From Trichomonas vaginalis G3 (lineage: Eukaryota > Parabasalia > Trichomonadida > Trichomonadidae), in the NCBI RefSeq assembly GCF_026262505.1, contig NC_067207.1, positions 16,150,082 through 16,214,081 on the forward strand: 64,000 bases of DNA. Direction: 5' to 3'. Positions 47,858-58,658 of this stretch are shown here, piece after piece (positions within the stretch are counted from its first letter, which is position 1; each line of letters starts with the position of its first letter). Under the pieces are notes generated by a model. That model did not search any database. It had not been told where the DNA came from and saw only the letters and a list, made by a program, of their open reading frames with translations. A program made the translations under genes and the position numbers.

Positions 47858-49081
47858 AAATCTTCTGAAAAATAATATCACATAAACTCATATTATTTTC
47901 TAATATATAACTATTTTATATAAAAATCAAATTCAATGATCTTAAAAGCGAAGGATAAACCTCAAAATTTACGAATATAATGAGTGGGAATATAATGCTT
48001 ATCTATCATAAAACCATATGAAATATTAATTTTTGCTTTACGCCTAATTTTTGACGACAATTAGCAAAAAATGTTAAATGTTAACACTCAGTCCATTTGA
48101 ATATGAAAAATAAAATTGACTTTGATTAAATGTTTTTATTTATCATGCAATTCTTCTTGCGACCAAAGATTTGAATAAAAGTTCAAAAAATAAGATAGCT
48201 TAAAAAATAATATACGGTAGTGTTTACTAATAGATGAATAGTATATAAATTCTATTAAAATGGATTTGATCCAAAAAAATATATAAAATTTGATCATAAA
48301 TCAAATCGTTTTAAATTACTTCTTCATTTAAATTATAACAATTATTTTTGGTTTTATATTTTTTTGGATCAAATCCATTTTAATAGAATTTATATACTAT
48401 TCATCTATTAGTAAACACTACCGTATATTATTTTTTAAGGGGTATTATTATTGTCGTCTGGCGGTTTTAGACGACAATGCGAATTTTCAAATAATAGGAT
48501 TTTTAGCCAGATAAAGAGCTACTCCATATATCATGCGTGTTTGCATACTATATACATAGATGGAATTGATGTTCTTCCTTTATTTAGGTACCGAAACATG
48601 CTTGAAAAATCTATTTTTTAGACGACAATGATAATTTTGTCACTTTTCCAGACGACAATAATAATTTGTCACCTTTTTAGACGACAATAATAATTTTGTC
48701 ACTTTTTCCAGACGACAATAAAACATCCTCATTTTTTAAGCTATCTTATTTTTTGAACTTTTATTCAAATCTTTGGTCGCAAGAAGAATTGCATGATAAA
48801 TAAAAACATTTAATCAAAGTCAATTTTATTTTTCATATTCAAATGGACTGAGTGTTAACATTTAACATTTTTTGCTAATTGTCGTCAAAAATTAGGCGTA
48901 AAGCAAAAATTGATATTTCATATGGTTTTATGATAGATAAGCATTATATTCCCACTCATTATATTCGTAAATTTTGAGGTTTATCCTTCGCTTTTAAGAT
49001 CATTGAATTTGATTTTTATATAAAATAGTTATATATTAGAAAATAATATGAGTTTATGTGATATTATTTTTCAGAAGATTT
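47858..49081. repeat. Foldback: 351-bp inverted arms, inner palindrome, AGACGACAAT repeats
   Basis: Arms 47858-48208 and 48731-49081 are nearly perfect complements. Between them an inner palindrome pairs 48199-48281 with 48358-48439 (sharing the CTTAAAAAAT edge), then a spacer carries five AGACGACAAT copies, several followed by TAATTTTGTCAC. Confidence 0.85.
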
Positions 49082-49242
49082 TGTGTTCTTCTTCAAAATT
49101 TTATTTTTTTATTAAAAAGAATCTTTACAAAATATACATTTACTTTAATTAATATTTAAAAACGTGCTCTATCAACAGTTCCAAAAATTCAATATTTTAG
49201 CTTTTCTGAGGTGTCACTTTTGATGAATTTCTGTTTACAACA

Positions 49243-49787
49243 ATGTTTTTGTCAAAAATCTTTTAGAAGAAGTTGCACCCAATTACTTTTATCGTATTAA
49301 AAACGATTTACTTCAAACAGGTTTTATTCCTTCAATTAGAATTCGCGAGCCTCGATTGACAGATTATAAAACAAAATTGAAAAGAGAAGTTCAATCACGT
49401 TTATACCAAGTATTAAATTTTGTTCAGAATCAAGAAGCCAATTTGAATCCATTAAGATTTTTATTGGAAAATGCTGAAGAAAAACTTTCTCAAATAAATG
49501 AGAAGATACAAAATTCAATTACATATTTAAGATCGTTTGAAATTCCAAATGAATTGTTAGATACGTATATGTTAGAAATTAATGAATTTTGTTATAATTC
49601 TCCAGATTATATTTTAGAACATTTCGAAGAATTTTTAGAGGATTTCAAAGAAAAGAATAATTTAATAGACTAAAAAATTTATTATTTTTATTTATTGTGA
49701 ATTTTAAATTGTCACTTTTTAAGTGTTACCCCCTATTGAAAGTGTCACTTTTTGGGGTGTCACTTTTTCGGAAATTCTTATATACTC
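49243..49787 (+). repeat. MULE 3' part, first copy
   Basis: Direct repeat of 50343-50889, ending with the same 21-bp core and TATATACTC. Encodes the C-terminal ~105 residues of a MULE protein (LTDYKTKLKREVQSRLYQVL), likely helical. Not an LTR: it carries transposase coding sequence and a MULE-type tip. Confidence 0.75.
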
Positions 49788-50775
49788 ATTTCCTTTTTAT
49801 GTATTAGCTACCAAATTTGCTAATACTCATTCTATCCCTTTGTGTTATTTTATAATATATCCAGATAATAGTGAAAATATTTCTTTTTGCTTAAGTAAAT
49901 ATTTTGAAACAACTCACACAGAACCTGAATTTATCATGTCTGACTGTGCACTAAACATTTTCAACGGGATTAGGAATTCATTTCCGGAGTGCAATATCTT
50001 TTGGTGCGCGCTACATGTAATACGCGCACTTAAAAAGAATCTCTCAAAGATAAATGATGGAGAGATTAGATCAGAAGTCGAAAAATTTATGAACATTTTA
50101 TGTTATTATCGTGATTGCACAGAAGAAGATGCTGCAAAAATGTATAAAGAGCACATTATTGATAAAATTCAAGATCAATTGGAATTTAATCAATACTTTA
50201 CACGTCAGTGGGACATTCATAAACAACAGTGGATAGCCGCTGCCAGACCAAATGAATTAACCGTTGTGAATAACGTTTCTGAATCTTTATTTAAAAAGAT
50301 AAAAATATCACGATTTGGCTGCGTTAAAAAATCAAAGAATTGATGTTTTTGTCAAAAATCTTTTAGAAAGAAGTTGCACCCAATTACTTTTATCGTATTA
50401 AAAACGGATTTACTTCAAACAGGTTTTATTCCTTCAATTAGAATTCGCGAGCCTCGATTGACAGATTATAAAACAAAATTGAAAAGAGAAGTTCAATCAC
50501 GTTTATACCAAGTATTAAATTTTGTTCAGAATCAAGAAGCCAATTTGAATCCATTAAGATTTTTATTGGAAAATGCTGAAGAAAAACTTTCTCAAATAAA
50601 TGAGAAGATACAAAATTCAATTACATATTTAAGATCGTTTGAAATTCCAAATGAATTGTTAGATACGTATATGTTAGAAATTAATGAATTTTGTTATAAT
50701 TCTCCAGATTATATTTTAGAACATTTCGAAGAATTTTTAGAGGATTTCAAAGAAAAGAATAATTTAATAGACTAA
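49788..50775 (+). pseudogene. Mutator-like (MULE) transposase, partial and broken
   Basis: The N-terminal half is missing. The remaining part shows the MULE core: SIPLCYFIIYPDNSENISF, a FIMSDCALNIFNGIRNSFPE segment with a catalytic-type Asp, and NIFWCALHVIRALKKNL with the C/H pattern of the MULE domain. A frame change near 50300-50430 separates this from the C-terminal helical part (to 50775). Such transposases cut and paste elements with ~9-bp duplications. Confidence 0.78.
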
Positions 50776-50889
50776 AAAATTTATTATTTTTATTTATTGT
50801 GAATTTTAAATTGTCACTTTTTAAGTGTTACCCCCTATTGAAAGTGTCACTTTTTGGGGTGTCACTTTTTCGGAAATTCTTATATACTC

Positions 50890-50979
50890 GAGGAAGAATA
50901 AAAAAATCTAAGCTAATTTTATTTTTTTTATAAAATTTTATCTCATATGAAAGAACATGAATTTAGAATATTCGGAACT
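50890..50979. repeat. 90-bp target duplication, right copy
   Basis: Same as 44902-44991; from here the inner Maverick continues. Confidence 0.88.
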
Positions 50980-51172
50980 CATGACAGAAGAAGAGAACGA
51001 ACAACATGTAAAAGATTATGCAAAATTTCTGAAGACATACAAAGCATTTAAACAATATCTAAATGCTTCTAAAGATTATGCAAAATTTCTGAAGGTATAT
51101 AAAGCTTATGAAAAAGCGTATGAAAAGTTTATACATTGGGGAATTGTTGTAAAATATCCATATGAAGACTAA
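50957..51172 (+). CDS. Small helical Maverick protein, 71 aa (inner copy)
   Basis: Identical in protein to 23033-23248. Confidence 0.55.
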   Translation: MNLEYSELMTEEENEQHVKDYAKFLKTYKAFKQYLNASKDYAKFLKVYKAYEKAYEKFIHWGIVVKYPYED

Positions 51173-51190
51173 CCAAAAATATATTTTTGC

Positions 51191-51664
51191 TTAAATAGCT
51201 TCAGGGTCTATTTCTTCAACCATTTCACTTCCTTCGTCAATGTCAATAGAAGCTTCTTCAACCTTTGGTAAGAATTTCTGTATAACATCTTTGTTCGTTA
51301 TTGTCTTCAGAGATGAAGGATAATATTTCACATTTGTTTCACCTTTCTTATATTCTTTCTGTTCGGAAAGATTTAAAGCAATACTGAAGAAGTCAACGTT
51401 AGAGTTCTTTATGACAGTATAATGAGTATCTTTGACATTCACGAAGAAACTCTTTTGTTTCAAAACTACTGCTAACTCTTGTGAAGTATAACGTTTGCGG
51501 TCAATGACGATAGCTAATGGTCTGACATACTGACCAAACTTAGATTCTTTCACAAACTTCTTGTTAAAGATAACATTAACATTTGAAGCATTATTGAACT
51601 CATTCTTGATGGCAGTAGCGAGAGCATTGTATGAAAAGAACTTGCAATCTTGCATGTGTTTCAT
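51191..51664 (-). CDS. Maverick protein, 157 aa, acidic tail (inner copy)
   Basis: Counterpart of 23267-23740 with a handful of substitutions. Confidence 0.55.
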   Translation of the reverse strand: MKHMQDCKFFSYNALATAIKNEFNNASNVNVIFNKKFVKESKFGQYVRPLAIVIDRKRYTSQELAVVLKQKSFFVNVKDTHYTVIKNSNVDFFSIALNLSEQKEYKKGETNVKYYPSSLKTITNKDVIQKFLPKVEEASIDIDEGSEMVEEIDPEAI

Positions 51665-51753
51665 TAAAATAAAAATATTAAATTATTTTGAAAAATAACT
51701 TAAAAAAATCTAATCTAATTTTTTCAAAAAATATTTTTTATTTCCTACTAAAG

Positions 51754-54700
51754 ATGTATCGGAAGTTGTCTAAGTTAGAACACTCGGAAATAAAACAACT
51801 TCTTACAGAAGCTAATATAGATGTTGCAAAGCATTACGCAACAAACAAAAAAGCACTCGCTGACATCCTCAATGACTATAATGGTGCAATAAGTTATGAT
51901 AGAATTCATGAGTTCATAAAGCCGCAACGCGGCGAGGACGAAGTCCATGCAAGAGCATTTCCTTTAAATGACGTTGCTATTGACTTATATCATAGACGTT
52001 CAGTACCTCATGAAGTAAGAAGAGAAATGTTTGACATAACAAATGCAAACGTTGGTGAAACAAGAAGAAGAGACGACACACTGAAACAACAGAGAAAAGA
52101 GATGTTTAAGAGCGCTATAGAACAAGTTCGCAAAGCTAACGATGTCCTTCGTTCCATTGACGACAAACCAAAAGAAGGTGAGAGATGGTTAAAGAAAGAT
52201 GAAGAGAATAGGAAGAGGAATGTTAAGACAGGCAATAGACTCATTGACTTTAACATCGAAGCTTTAGATGAACCAAACAGAGACTACTTACACAAACATT
52301 TCGGTAAGGTTTTCATGAGACTCTTAGAGAAGATTAAAATAAACTCCCAACAAAGATGGATGGTATGTTATAAACTTGGTGGAAAGTATGAATGTTCTAC
52401 GTTAAACCTCAATAATATTGGAACATTACTACATCAGCTCTTGAAGGAGAACTTTATATCAGAGATAGAAGCAAATGCTGCAGGTATTGTTGAAATGCAC
52501 TATGACTTCTTCTTGACAAACATAAAGAATCTTACTGAAATAAAGATGTATGATTTAACAGAATATGAAGGCTTAACGATGTCAGATGTAAAGAAAGGCA
52601 AACCAAAAAAGAGACCATATAGAGATGAAAGCACACTGACAAATGACCAGAAAGCCATTTTGGAAGCTCTTAAGCAAACAGGAACCCAGCACTTATAGAA
52701 AGCTTTTGGAAAGATAATGGTGAAAAGAAGTTTTATAAGAAGAGAAGCGGTCAGTTCTGGAAGTATCTTTGCACATTACCTATAAATCTTGAACGCTACC
52801 AAATCTTCAATGAACTGAACAAAAGAACTGCAGCACTTATGACAGAAGACAATTGTTTCATTTATGCTTGCATTCAAGCTGGAGTAGATGAAGAAACTAT
52901 TGACCACATGAGAGAAGTCATTCGTGTTAGAGACTTTCCTCAAAGTAAAGTACAAGAAATTTCTGACGCAACAGGTATAGCATTTAATGTTACCATTTGT
53001 TACTTCAATGACTCAAGACATAATGAAATAAAGAGATACATACCAAAAGAATGTAAAACTATTCGAACTATTGACTTACTTCTTGTTGAAGACCACTACA
53101 TGCTAAATGAAAGATTACCAATGACAACATATTTCATTCGCAACTATATAGAAATCTTGAAGGAGTGTGGTGGAATGAACATTGAGAAACAGATGAAGAT
53201 TTATACAAAGAGAGAGAACAAATATGTAGTTCGTTATGATAGAACAACACCGTTATGGGATGTTATGAAAACATTGTGGGAGTGCAAATATTTTGAACCT
53301 ATTTCTTATGGAGAACTTTTCACATATACGACTGACTTATATAAACAGAACCTTGCACCATTTAAAGATTTGACATATGCTCCAAAGTATTGTGTACAAC
53401 TGAAGAAGAAAGCCGAGTCAAAAGAAGTAAATAAAAATAAGTGCAAGTTCATTCCTGAGCACGTTTTCTTTGCTGACTTTGAATGTAGCACTGATGGAGT
53501 TCATAAAGCTTTTAACATCTGTTATGACAGTGAAGATGGTTCAGTGAGTGAAAGCATTTGGGGTCAGAACTGTGCAACAGAATTTTTGGAACGACTTCCT
53601 GACAAGAGTTTAATATATTTCCATAACCTCAGTTATGACATAAACTTCATCTTAAGACACATGACAGAAGTGAAAGGAACTCCCATCATTAAAGGTTCAC
53701 GAACAATGCAAATAACTGGCTTATATAAAGGAAGGGCAATTATTATAAAAGACTCTTATAGTGTTATAAATAAGAAGCTTAAACTATTTCCTGCTATGTT
53801 TAACTTACAAACAGGACCGAAAGAAGTATTTCCATACAACTACTACAGCAGTGTTTTGTTAGCAAATGACAACAGAACTGGTGTCATTTCTGAAGCATGT
53901 AATTTTATCCGGGATGCGGATACATTCATGAAAAACATAGATTCCATCAAAGGTTGCAGAATAGATGAGAACCACTTCGACTTAGAAAAATATAGCACAT
54001 TCTATTGCAAACAAGATGTAAGAATTTTAAGAGAAGGTTTTGTTAAGTTCCGCAATGACATATTGAAAGAGTTTGATTTAAACGTATATGACTACGTTAG
54101 TATTTGTTCTATTGCTAACAAATTGTTTGAGAACAGAGTGTACTTCCCGAATGGAAATTTATATGACCTCTCAAATAAACCAAGAGAATTTATTTCACGC
54201 TGTATTCAAGGTGGAAGATGTATGCTATCAGATAACATTAAACAAAAGAGTAAAGAGAAACTCATTGCTGATTTCGACGCTGTTTCATTATATCCATCAG
54301 CTATAGCAAGACTTTATACTTTAGAAGGTATTCCAAAGTTATGAAGAAAGAAATGTTAAGCACAGAGTATCTCATGAGACATTTATTCGATGACGACCAA
54401 AAGGAACCCATTGGTGAAAAGTTTTTATGTCTGGCTTCTTTGTTCTCATTAAGATAACAGAGATTGGAATACATAGACACTTTCCTTTAATAGTTTGTGA
54501 CCCTGAACTAAATCCAGAACTTAACGTTCCAGAAGTTCAAACACTTGCTGTTAATGTATGTTGACCATATAACATTACAAGACCTCATGAAATATCAAGG
54601 TGTCAATGTGAAGTGTTGCAAGGATACTATTACGATGGAAACAGAGATATTAGAATAAGAGATGAAGTAAAGAAGTTGTTTGAGATAAGGTTAAAGTATA

Positions 54701-55527
54701 AGAAAGAAGGAAATCCTTTGCAAGAAAATATAAAGCTCATTCTGAACAGTATTTATGGCAAAACTATTCTATCTCCTATTGAGTCAAAAATAACCATAGT
54801 AAATGACAAAGATGCTAAGATATGCCATCAGAAACTACAACCATATAGTGAAGTTCGAAGGTTTGGATGGTTCAGATAAAACTATTTTCAAGCTAACGAA
54901 AAGCATTTGCAGACACTTTAACTTCTGTCCACTTGGTGTTAACATTCTGTCTATGTCGAAGGAGAATAATGTGTGAAGTATTCTGTACTGCTGAGCACTT
55001 AGGAATGGACATCTTTTATAGCGATACGGACAGTATGCATCTCTACACTGAAGATATCCCTCGTTTAGCTGAAGAGTTTGAGAAGCGTTATGGAAGATTC
55101 TCATTGGTAAAACCTTGGTCAATTTCATAGCGACTTTGCAGAAATCACAAAAGATAAACAAAGTTTAGCATACAAGTCAATATTTTGTGGAAAGAAGACT
55201 TACATAGACTTACTCACGAATGATTTAAATGAAGTTGCATTTCACTGCAGAATGAAAGGCGTGAAGCAAGATGTTATTGCTTTAACCGCTAATGAAATGT
55301 TTCCTGACTCTGTTCAGTGTTTCTATGATGAAGATAAAGGTTTAATGGTTCCGCAAGGAAAATTTGACAAAGACTCTGAGTTCAGTTTAATGAAACTTTA
55401 CAAAGCACTTCATGATGGTCAAGAGATTGCATTCGACTTATGTAAGTCTTCTAGTCCTTGCTTTGCTGAAAAGTTTAACTTCTCAATAACGACTAAAACA
55501 AGCTTTATTCGTAAGTTGAAGTTCTGA
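51754..55527 (+). pseudogene. Maverick DNA polymerase B (inner copy, broken)
   Basis: Start MYRKLSKLEHSEI at 51754. The same exonuclease-like and palm motifs as the outer copy; here motif C reads FYSDTDSMHLY. It lacks one internal repeat of the VGHTRKALSHDVRQEMFELT kind present in the outer N-terminal part. From about 54960 to 55500 it diverges sharply from the outer copy while both flanks match closely, a recombinant patch. Broken, with several breaks. Confidence 0.85.
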
Positions 55528-55762
55528 GGTCATTTATTTTTGTCAGCAATGAGGTCATTCGTGATAAAAATAAGCCCATGTGGTCATTTACAATACTGCG
55601 ATGGTAGAGTTTAAGAGTTGTGCTTCAATGTAGAGACAGTCCTTATGGTCTGGAGGTAGCAAAACAGGTGCTTTATGGTCATGAGTGGAGAACATGTCTA
55701 TCCAAAACTCACGATTGAAGCCAGTTAATTTATAGTATTTAGGGTTAGGAAGTGGTGAATTT

Positions 55763-55842
55763 CTTGTATGACCAATGAACTCATTTTCAACTCCCTTACT
55801 TAAGTTTGAATATAATATAGCTTGCTTTCTATCCCAAATACC
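55763..55842. repeat. 80-bp target duplication, left copy
   Basis: CTTGTATGACCAATGAACTC to CCCAAATACC, repeated at 57185-57264; single in the outer Maverick (around 27955-28033). Confidence 0.88.
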
Positions 55843-55916
55843 GAGTGTGGTAGAATTTACGAAAAAGTGACACTTAACCTTAAATTTCCAAACACTATTT
55901 TTTGATTGTATTTTGT

Positions 55917-56427
55917 TATTTATATATTTATATATGTATATATTTATATATGTATATATTTATATATGTATATATTTATATATGTATATATTTATATATG
56001 TATATATTTATATATGTATATATTTATATATGTATATATTTATATATGTATATATTTATATATGTATATATTTATATATGTATATATTTATATATGTATA
56101 TATTTATATATGTATATATTTATATATGTATATATTTATATATGTATATATTTATATATGTATATATTTATATATGTATATATTTATATATGTATATATT
56201 TATATATGTATATATTTATATATGTATATATTTATATATGTATATATTTATATATGTATATATTTATATATGTATATATTTATATATGTATATATTTATA
56301 TATGTATATATTTATATATGTATATATTTATATATGTATATATTTATATATTTATATATGTATATATGTATATATGTATATATGTATATATTTATATATG
56401 TATATATTTATATATGTATATATTTAT
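55917..56427. repeat. Microsatellite of the 16-bp unit TATATATTTATATATG
   Basis: About 32 near-perfect copies over ~510 bp with slight variation only near the right end. All apparent open frames across it are artefacts of the repeat. Confidence 0.95.
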
Positions 56428-56469
56428 TAGAAACTGCTTCATGCTGTGTTGAGTATTGTTGAATTGGAA

Positions 56470-56886
56470 ACTGCTTCATGCTGCATTGAGTATTGTTGAA
56501 TAATTTGAAGTAGTGGTTTTTGAAATCAGCACCCCTATGAGAGCGCTGGCGACCGAAACACCACTAGTAAGATTGTGTATTAGAAACTGCTTCATGCTGT
56601 GTTGAGTAAGCTTCGATGTCTTTGTAGGATAGCTTTCTGAGAGCGAAACAAGATAGTGTTGAAAAAAATTTTGAAAATCTGAGAGACTGTGCAAGAGCCA
56701 ACGACCAAAACACTACCAGTAAGATACAGCAGTAGTAGCTGCTTCATGCTGCATTGAGTATTGTTGAATAATTTGAAGTAGTGGTTTTTGAAATCAGCAC
56801 CCCTATGAGAGCGCTGGCGACCGAAACACCACTAGTAAGATTGTGTATTAGAAACTGCTTCATGCTGTGTTGAGTAAGCTTCGATA
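56470..56886. repeat. Direct repeat of ~146 bp, two copies
   Basis: About 56470-56615 and 56741-56886, 271 bases apart, both beginning TGCTTCATGCTGCATTGAGT; further partial copies of GAAACTGCTTCATGCTG at 56430 and 56583. Confidence 0.8.
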
Positions 56887-57184
56887 TCTTTATCAGACCA
56901 CCTTTAAATTAACCACTCACATTCTCACTGTGGTCCATCTAAAATTTGTAAGCTTTATGACATAAAATTATATTATATGCAGGATCCCACCTATTACTTA
57001 ATCTTTTTGGAATAAATGTTTTATAATATTTATCGATTGATTGTAATTTTTTGTATAAAAAAAGTTTTTTATTTATATTAAAAATATATTCGGTTAATGA
57101 TATTATCTTATAATTTGTAAATAAATCTAGTAATAAAATAACTTTAATAGTTGGTGTCACTTTTTCGAAAATTCTGGTTTTTTC

Positions 57185-57264
57185 CTTGTATGACCAATGA
57201 ACTCATTTTCAACTCCCTTACTTAAGTTTGAATATAATATAGCTTGCTTTCTATCCCAAATACC
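57185..57264. repeat. 80-bp target duplication, right copy
   Basis: Same as 55763-55842. Confidence 0.88.
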
Positions 57265-57891
57265 TGGAAATCTAATTTCGGAAAATTCATTTTTCCTCGG
57301 AAGCATTGCATTATAATTGAAAACATTTTTGAAATCATCACTTGGTTCAGAGATTTGAAATCTTATACGTAATGGATTTTCTTTCTTTTTAGCTACTTCA
57401 TTGAATGGTGAATATATAACAAACTGACAGTCATGAGTTCCATCTTCATTTTCATTAAATTCATAATGAAAGTCTATAAGTTGTGGCTGACTACCTTCTT
57501 CTTTCAGTTGTGCAAGAAACTCACGTAAAGGCTGTAAAGTTTGTACTTCAATGTTGAACTTTTTCTCGAACATCTCATTAAATGAAATCATACATTGTAG
57601 CAATGTTGTATCGTCTTTAAAGTATTTGTATATGTGAATGTTTTGGGCGCTTAAAGACTGTTCGTCATTTTCTATCTCGACTTGAAGTATAAAGTCAACC
57701 TTTCTGAAAGCATGTGTTATATACATATTTGTTATGCCAATGTACTTCTCTTCATTTATGTTCACAATCCAGTCTGTTGGAAACTTAAACGTTACTCTGT
57801 TCCCCTTTATTTTGACGTCAGGGTTTTCACTACTGAACGCAACAGATAAAGGTATTTGTCTATACATTTAATTCGGATAAAAATAAACCAT

Positions 57892-58152
57892 TTACTCTTT
57901 CTTTGCTTCAGCTTCTTTAGCTTTTGCTTTTGCTTCTTCTCTAGCTTTTTTCGCCAGTAGTCTTGGGTTCTTTTGTCTTCCAGCAGCTAATGCAGCTAGT
58001 TGTTTTTCACTAAGTTTTCTCTTTGGTCTCTCTGGATTTTGTTCTTGTTTTTGTTCCTTCAGTTCGGATAAAATTTGCTCACGAATTTCTTTCTTCAATG
58101 CTTCAACATCTATGACCCCTTGGGTCTTGTCCGTAGGGCTTGTCTGAGTCAT
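57892..58152 (-). CDS. Lys/Ala/Glu-rich Maverick protein, 86 aa (inner copy)
   Basis: Started at MTQTSPTDKTQG to match 28661-28921; upstream codons are also open but not in the other copy. Confidence 0.55.
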   Translation of the reverse strand: MTQTSPTDKTQGVIDVEALKKEIREQILSELKEQKQEQNPERPKRKLSEKQLAALAAGRQKNPRLLAKKAREEAKAKAKEAEAKKE

Positions 58153-58197
58153 TTGACTGCAGATAAAAAACAAAATTAAAACTTTAACCAATGGAAA

Positions 58198-58632
58198 ATG
58201 AGCTTGTCAAAATCAGAACGAGAGTTTATTATATTAAATGACGCCAGAGGAGTACAACATCCTTTCTATTACGTAAGTCAGAGTAAAGATGGTAAAATAT
58301 ACGTAAGAAAAAGAAAGGTTCCATTAGCGAATGCAGAAAGCGACAACATTAAGGTGTATGGCAAGGGTGAAGTCCACGAAGCCCATATAAAACCTTCTGT
58401 TCAAACTGAGCCACCAATAGAACCAGAAGAAAAGAAGCCAGATGTACTTTCAATAACGAACCAAGAGCTTATTGCAAAGTTCGTGAATTTCATTGAAAAA
58501 CAAACCGAGTCAAAGAATCCTGACCCGCCAGTGAAAGAAGTTGAGACAAAAGAGAATGTACAGTTCATTGAAAATGTCAAGAAACAACTTCCACCACGAA
58601 TGCCAAGAAGAAGAGTGAGAATAATGAAGTAA
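58198..58632 (+). CDS. Maverick protein, 144 aa, basic end (inner copy)
   Basis: Counterpart of 28967-29392; differs in the linker around the mini-hairpin site. Confidence 0.55.
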   Translation: MSLSKSEREFIILNDARGVQHPFYYVSQSKDGKIYVRKRKVPLANAESDNIKVYGKGEVHEAHIKPSVQTEPPIEPEEKKPDVLSITNQELIAKFVNFIEKQTESKNPDPPVKEVETKENVQFIENVKKQLPPRMPRRRVRIMK

Positions 58633-58658
58633 ATAGATATTTTATCTGAAGTAAATAC

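Larger units (their letters stand above)
46420..49241. mobile_element. Nested 2.8-kb element with MULE-like termini, itself containing a foldback
   Basis: Ends show the same 9+21 layout with a variant core (AGAAATTCATCAAAAGTGAC at 46429; complement to 49232). The unoccupied site is visible at 50333-50350. Inside are a second nested element (46527-47802) and a large foldback (47858-49081). No coding capacity seen; probably non-autonomous. Exact target duplication unresolved (about 5 bp). Confidence 0.7.
44992..50889. mobile_element. Mutator-like composite insertion with hairpin array B
   Basis: Both ends have 9 variable bases and then a 21-bp inverted core (AGAATTACCGAAAAAGTGAC at 45001; complement ending at 50880). 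Contents in order: AT-rich left end, hairpin array (45296-46297), a short MULE transposase piece (46301-46419), a nested 2.8-kb element (46420-49241), the MULE 3' part (49243-49787), then a longer MULE piece with its own 3' part (49788-50889). The MULE tail thus occurs twice in direct orientation. Confidence 0.8.
55843..57184. mobile_element. 1.34-kb non-autonomous element sharing termini with the 44992-50889 insertion
   Basis: Nine variable bases then AGAATTTACGAAAAAGTGAC (55852) at the left; complement core 57155-57175 plus nine bases at the right. Contents: a 16-bp-period microsatellite and a 146-bp direct repeat. No coding capacity. Confidence 0.8.
55585..57867 (-). pseudogene. Maverick structural-module protein (inner copy), split by an insertion
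   Basis: Counterpart of 27780-28636. A 1.34-kb element with an 80-bp target duplication sits inside it (55843-57184). Confidence 0.6.

Noticed and set aside
49243-50889. LTR retrotransposon from the ~545-bp direct repeats
   Set aside because: The repeats encode the C-terminal part of a MULE protein and end in MULE-type tips; no gag, pol, primer site or TG...CA ends were seen.
55902-56462. Three overlapping 174-186 aa Ile/Tyr-rich open frames
   Set aside because: They are translations of a 16-bp microsatellite in all frames.
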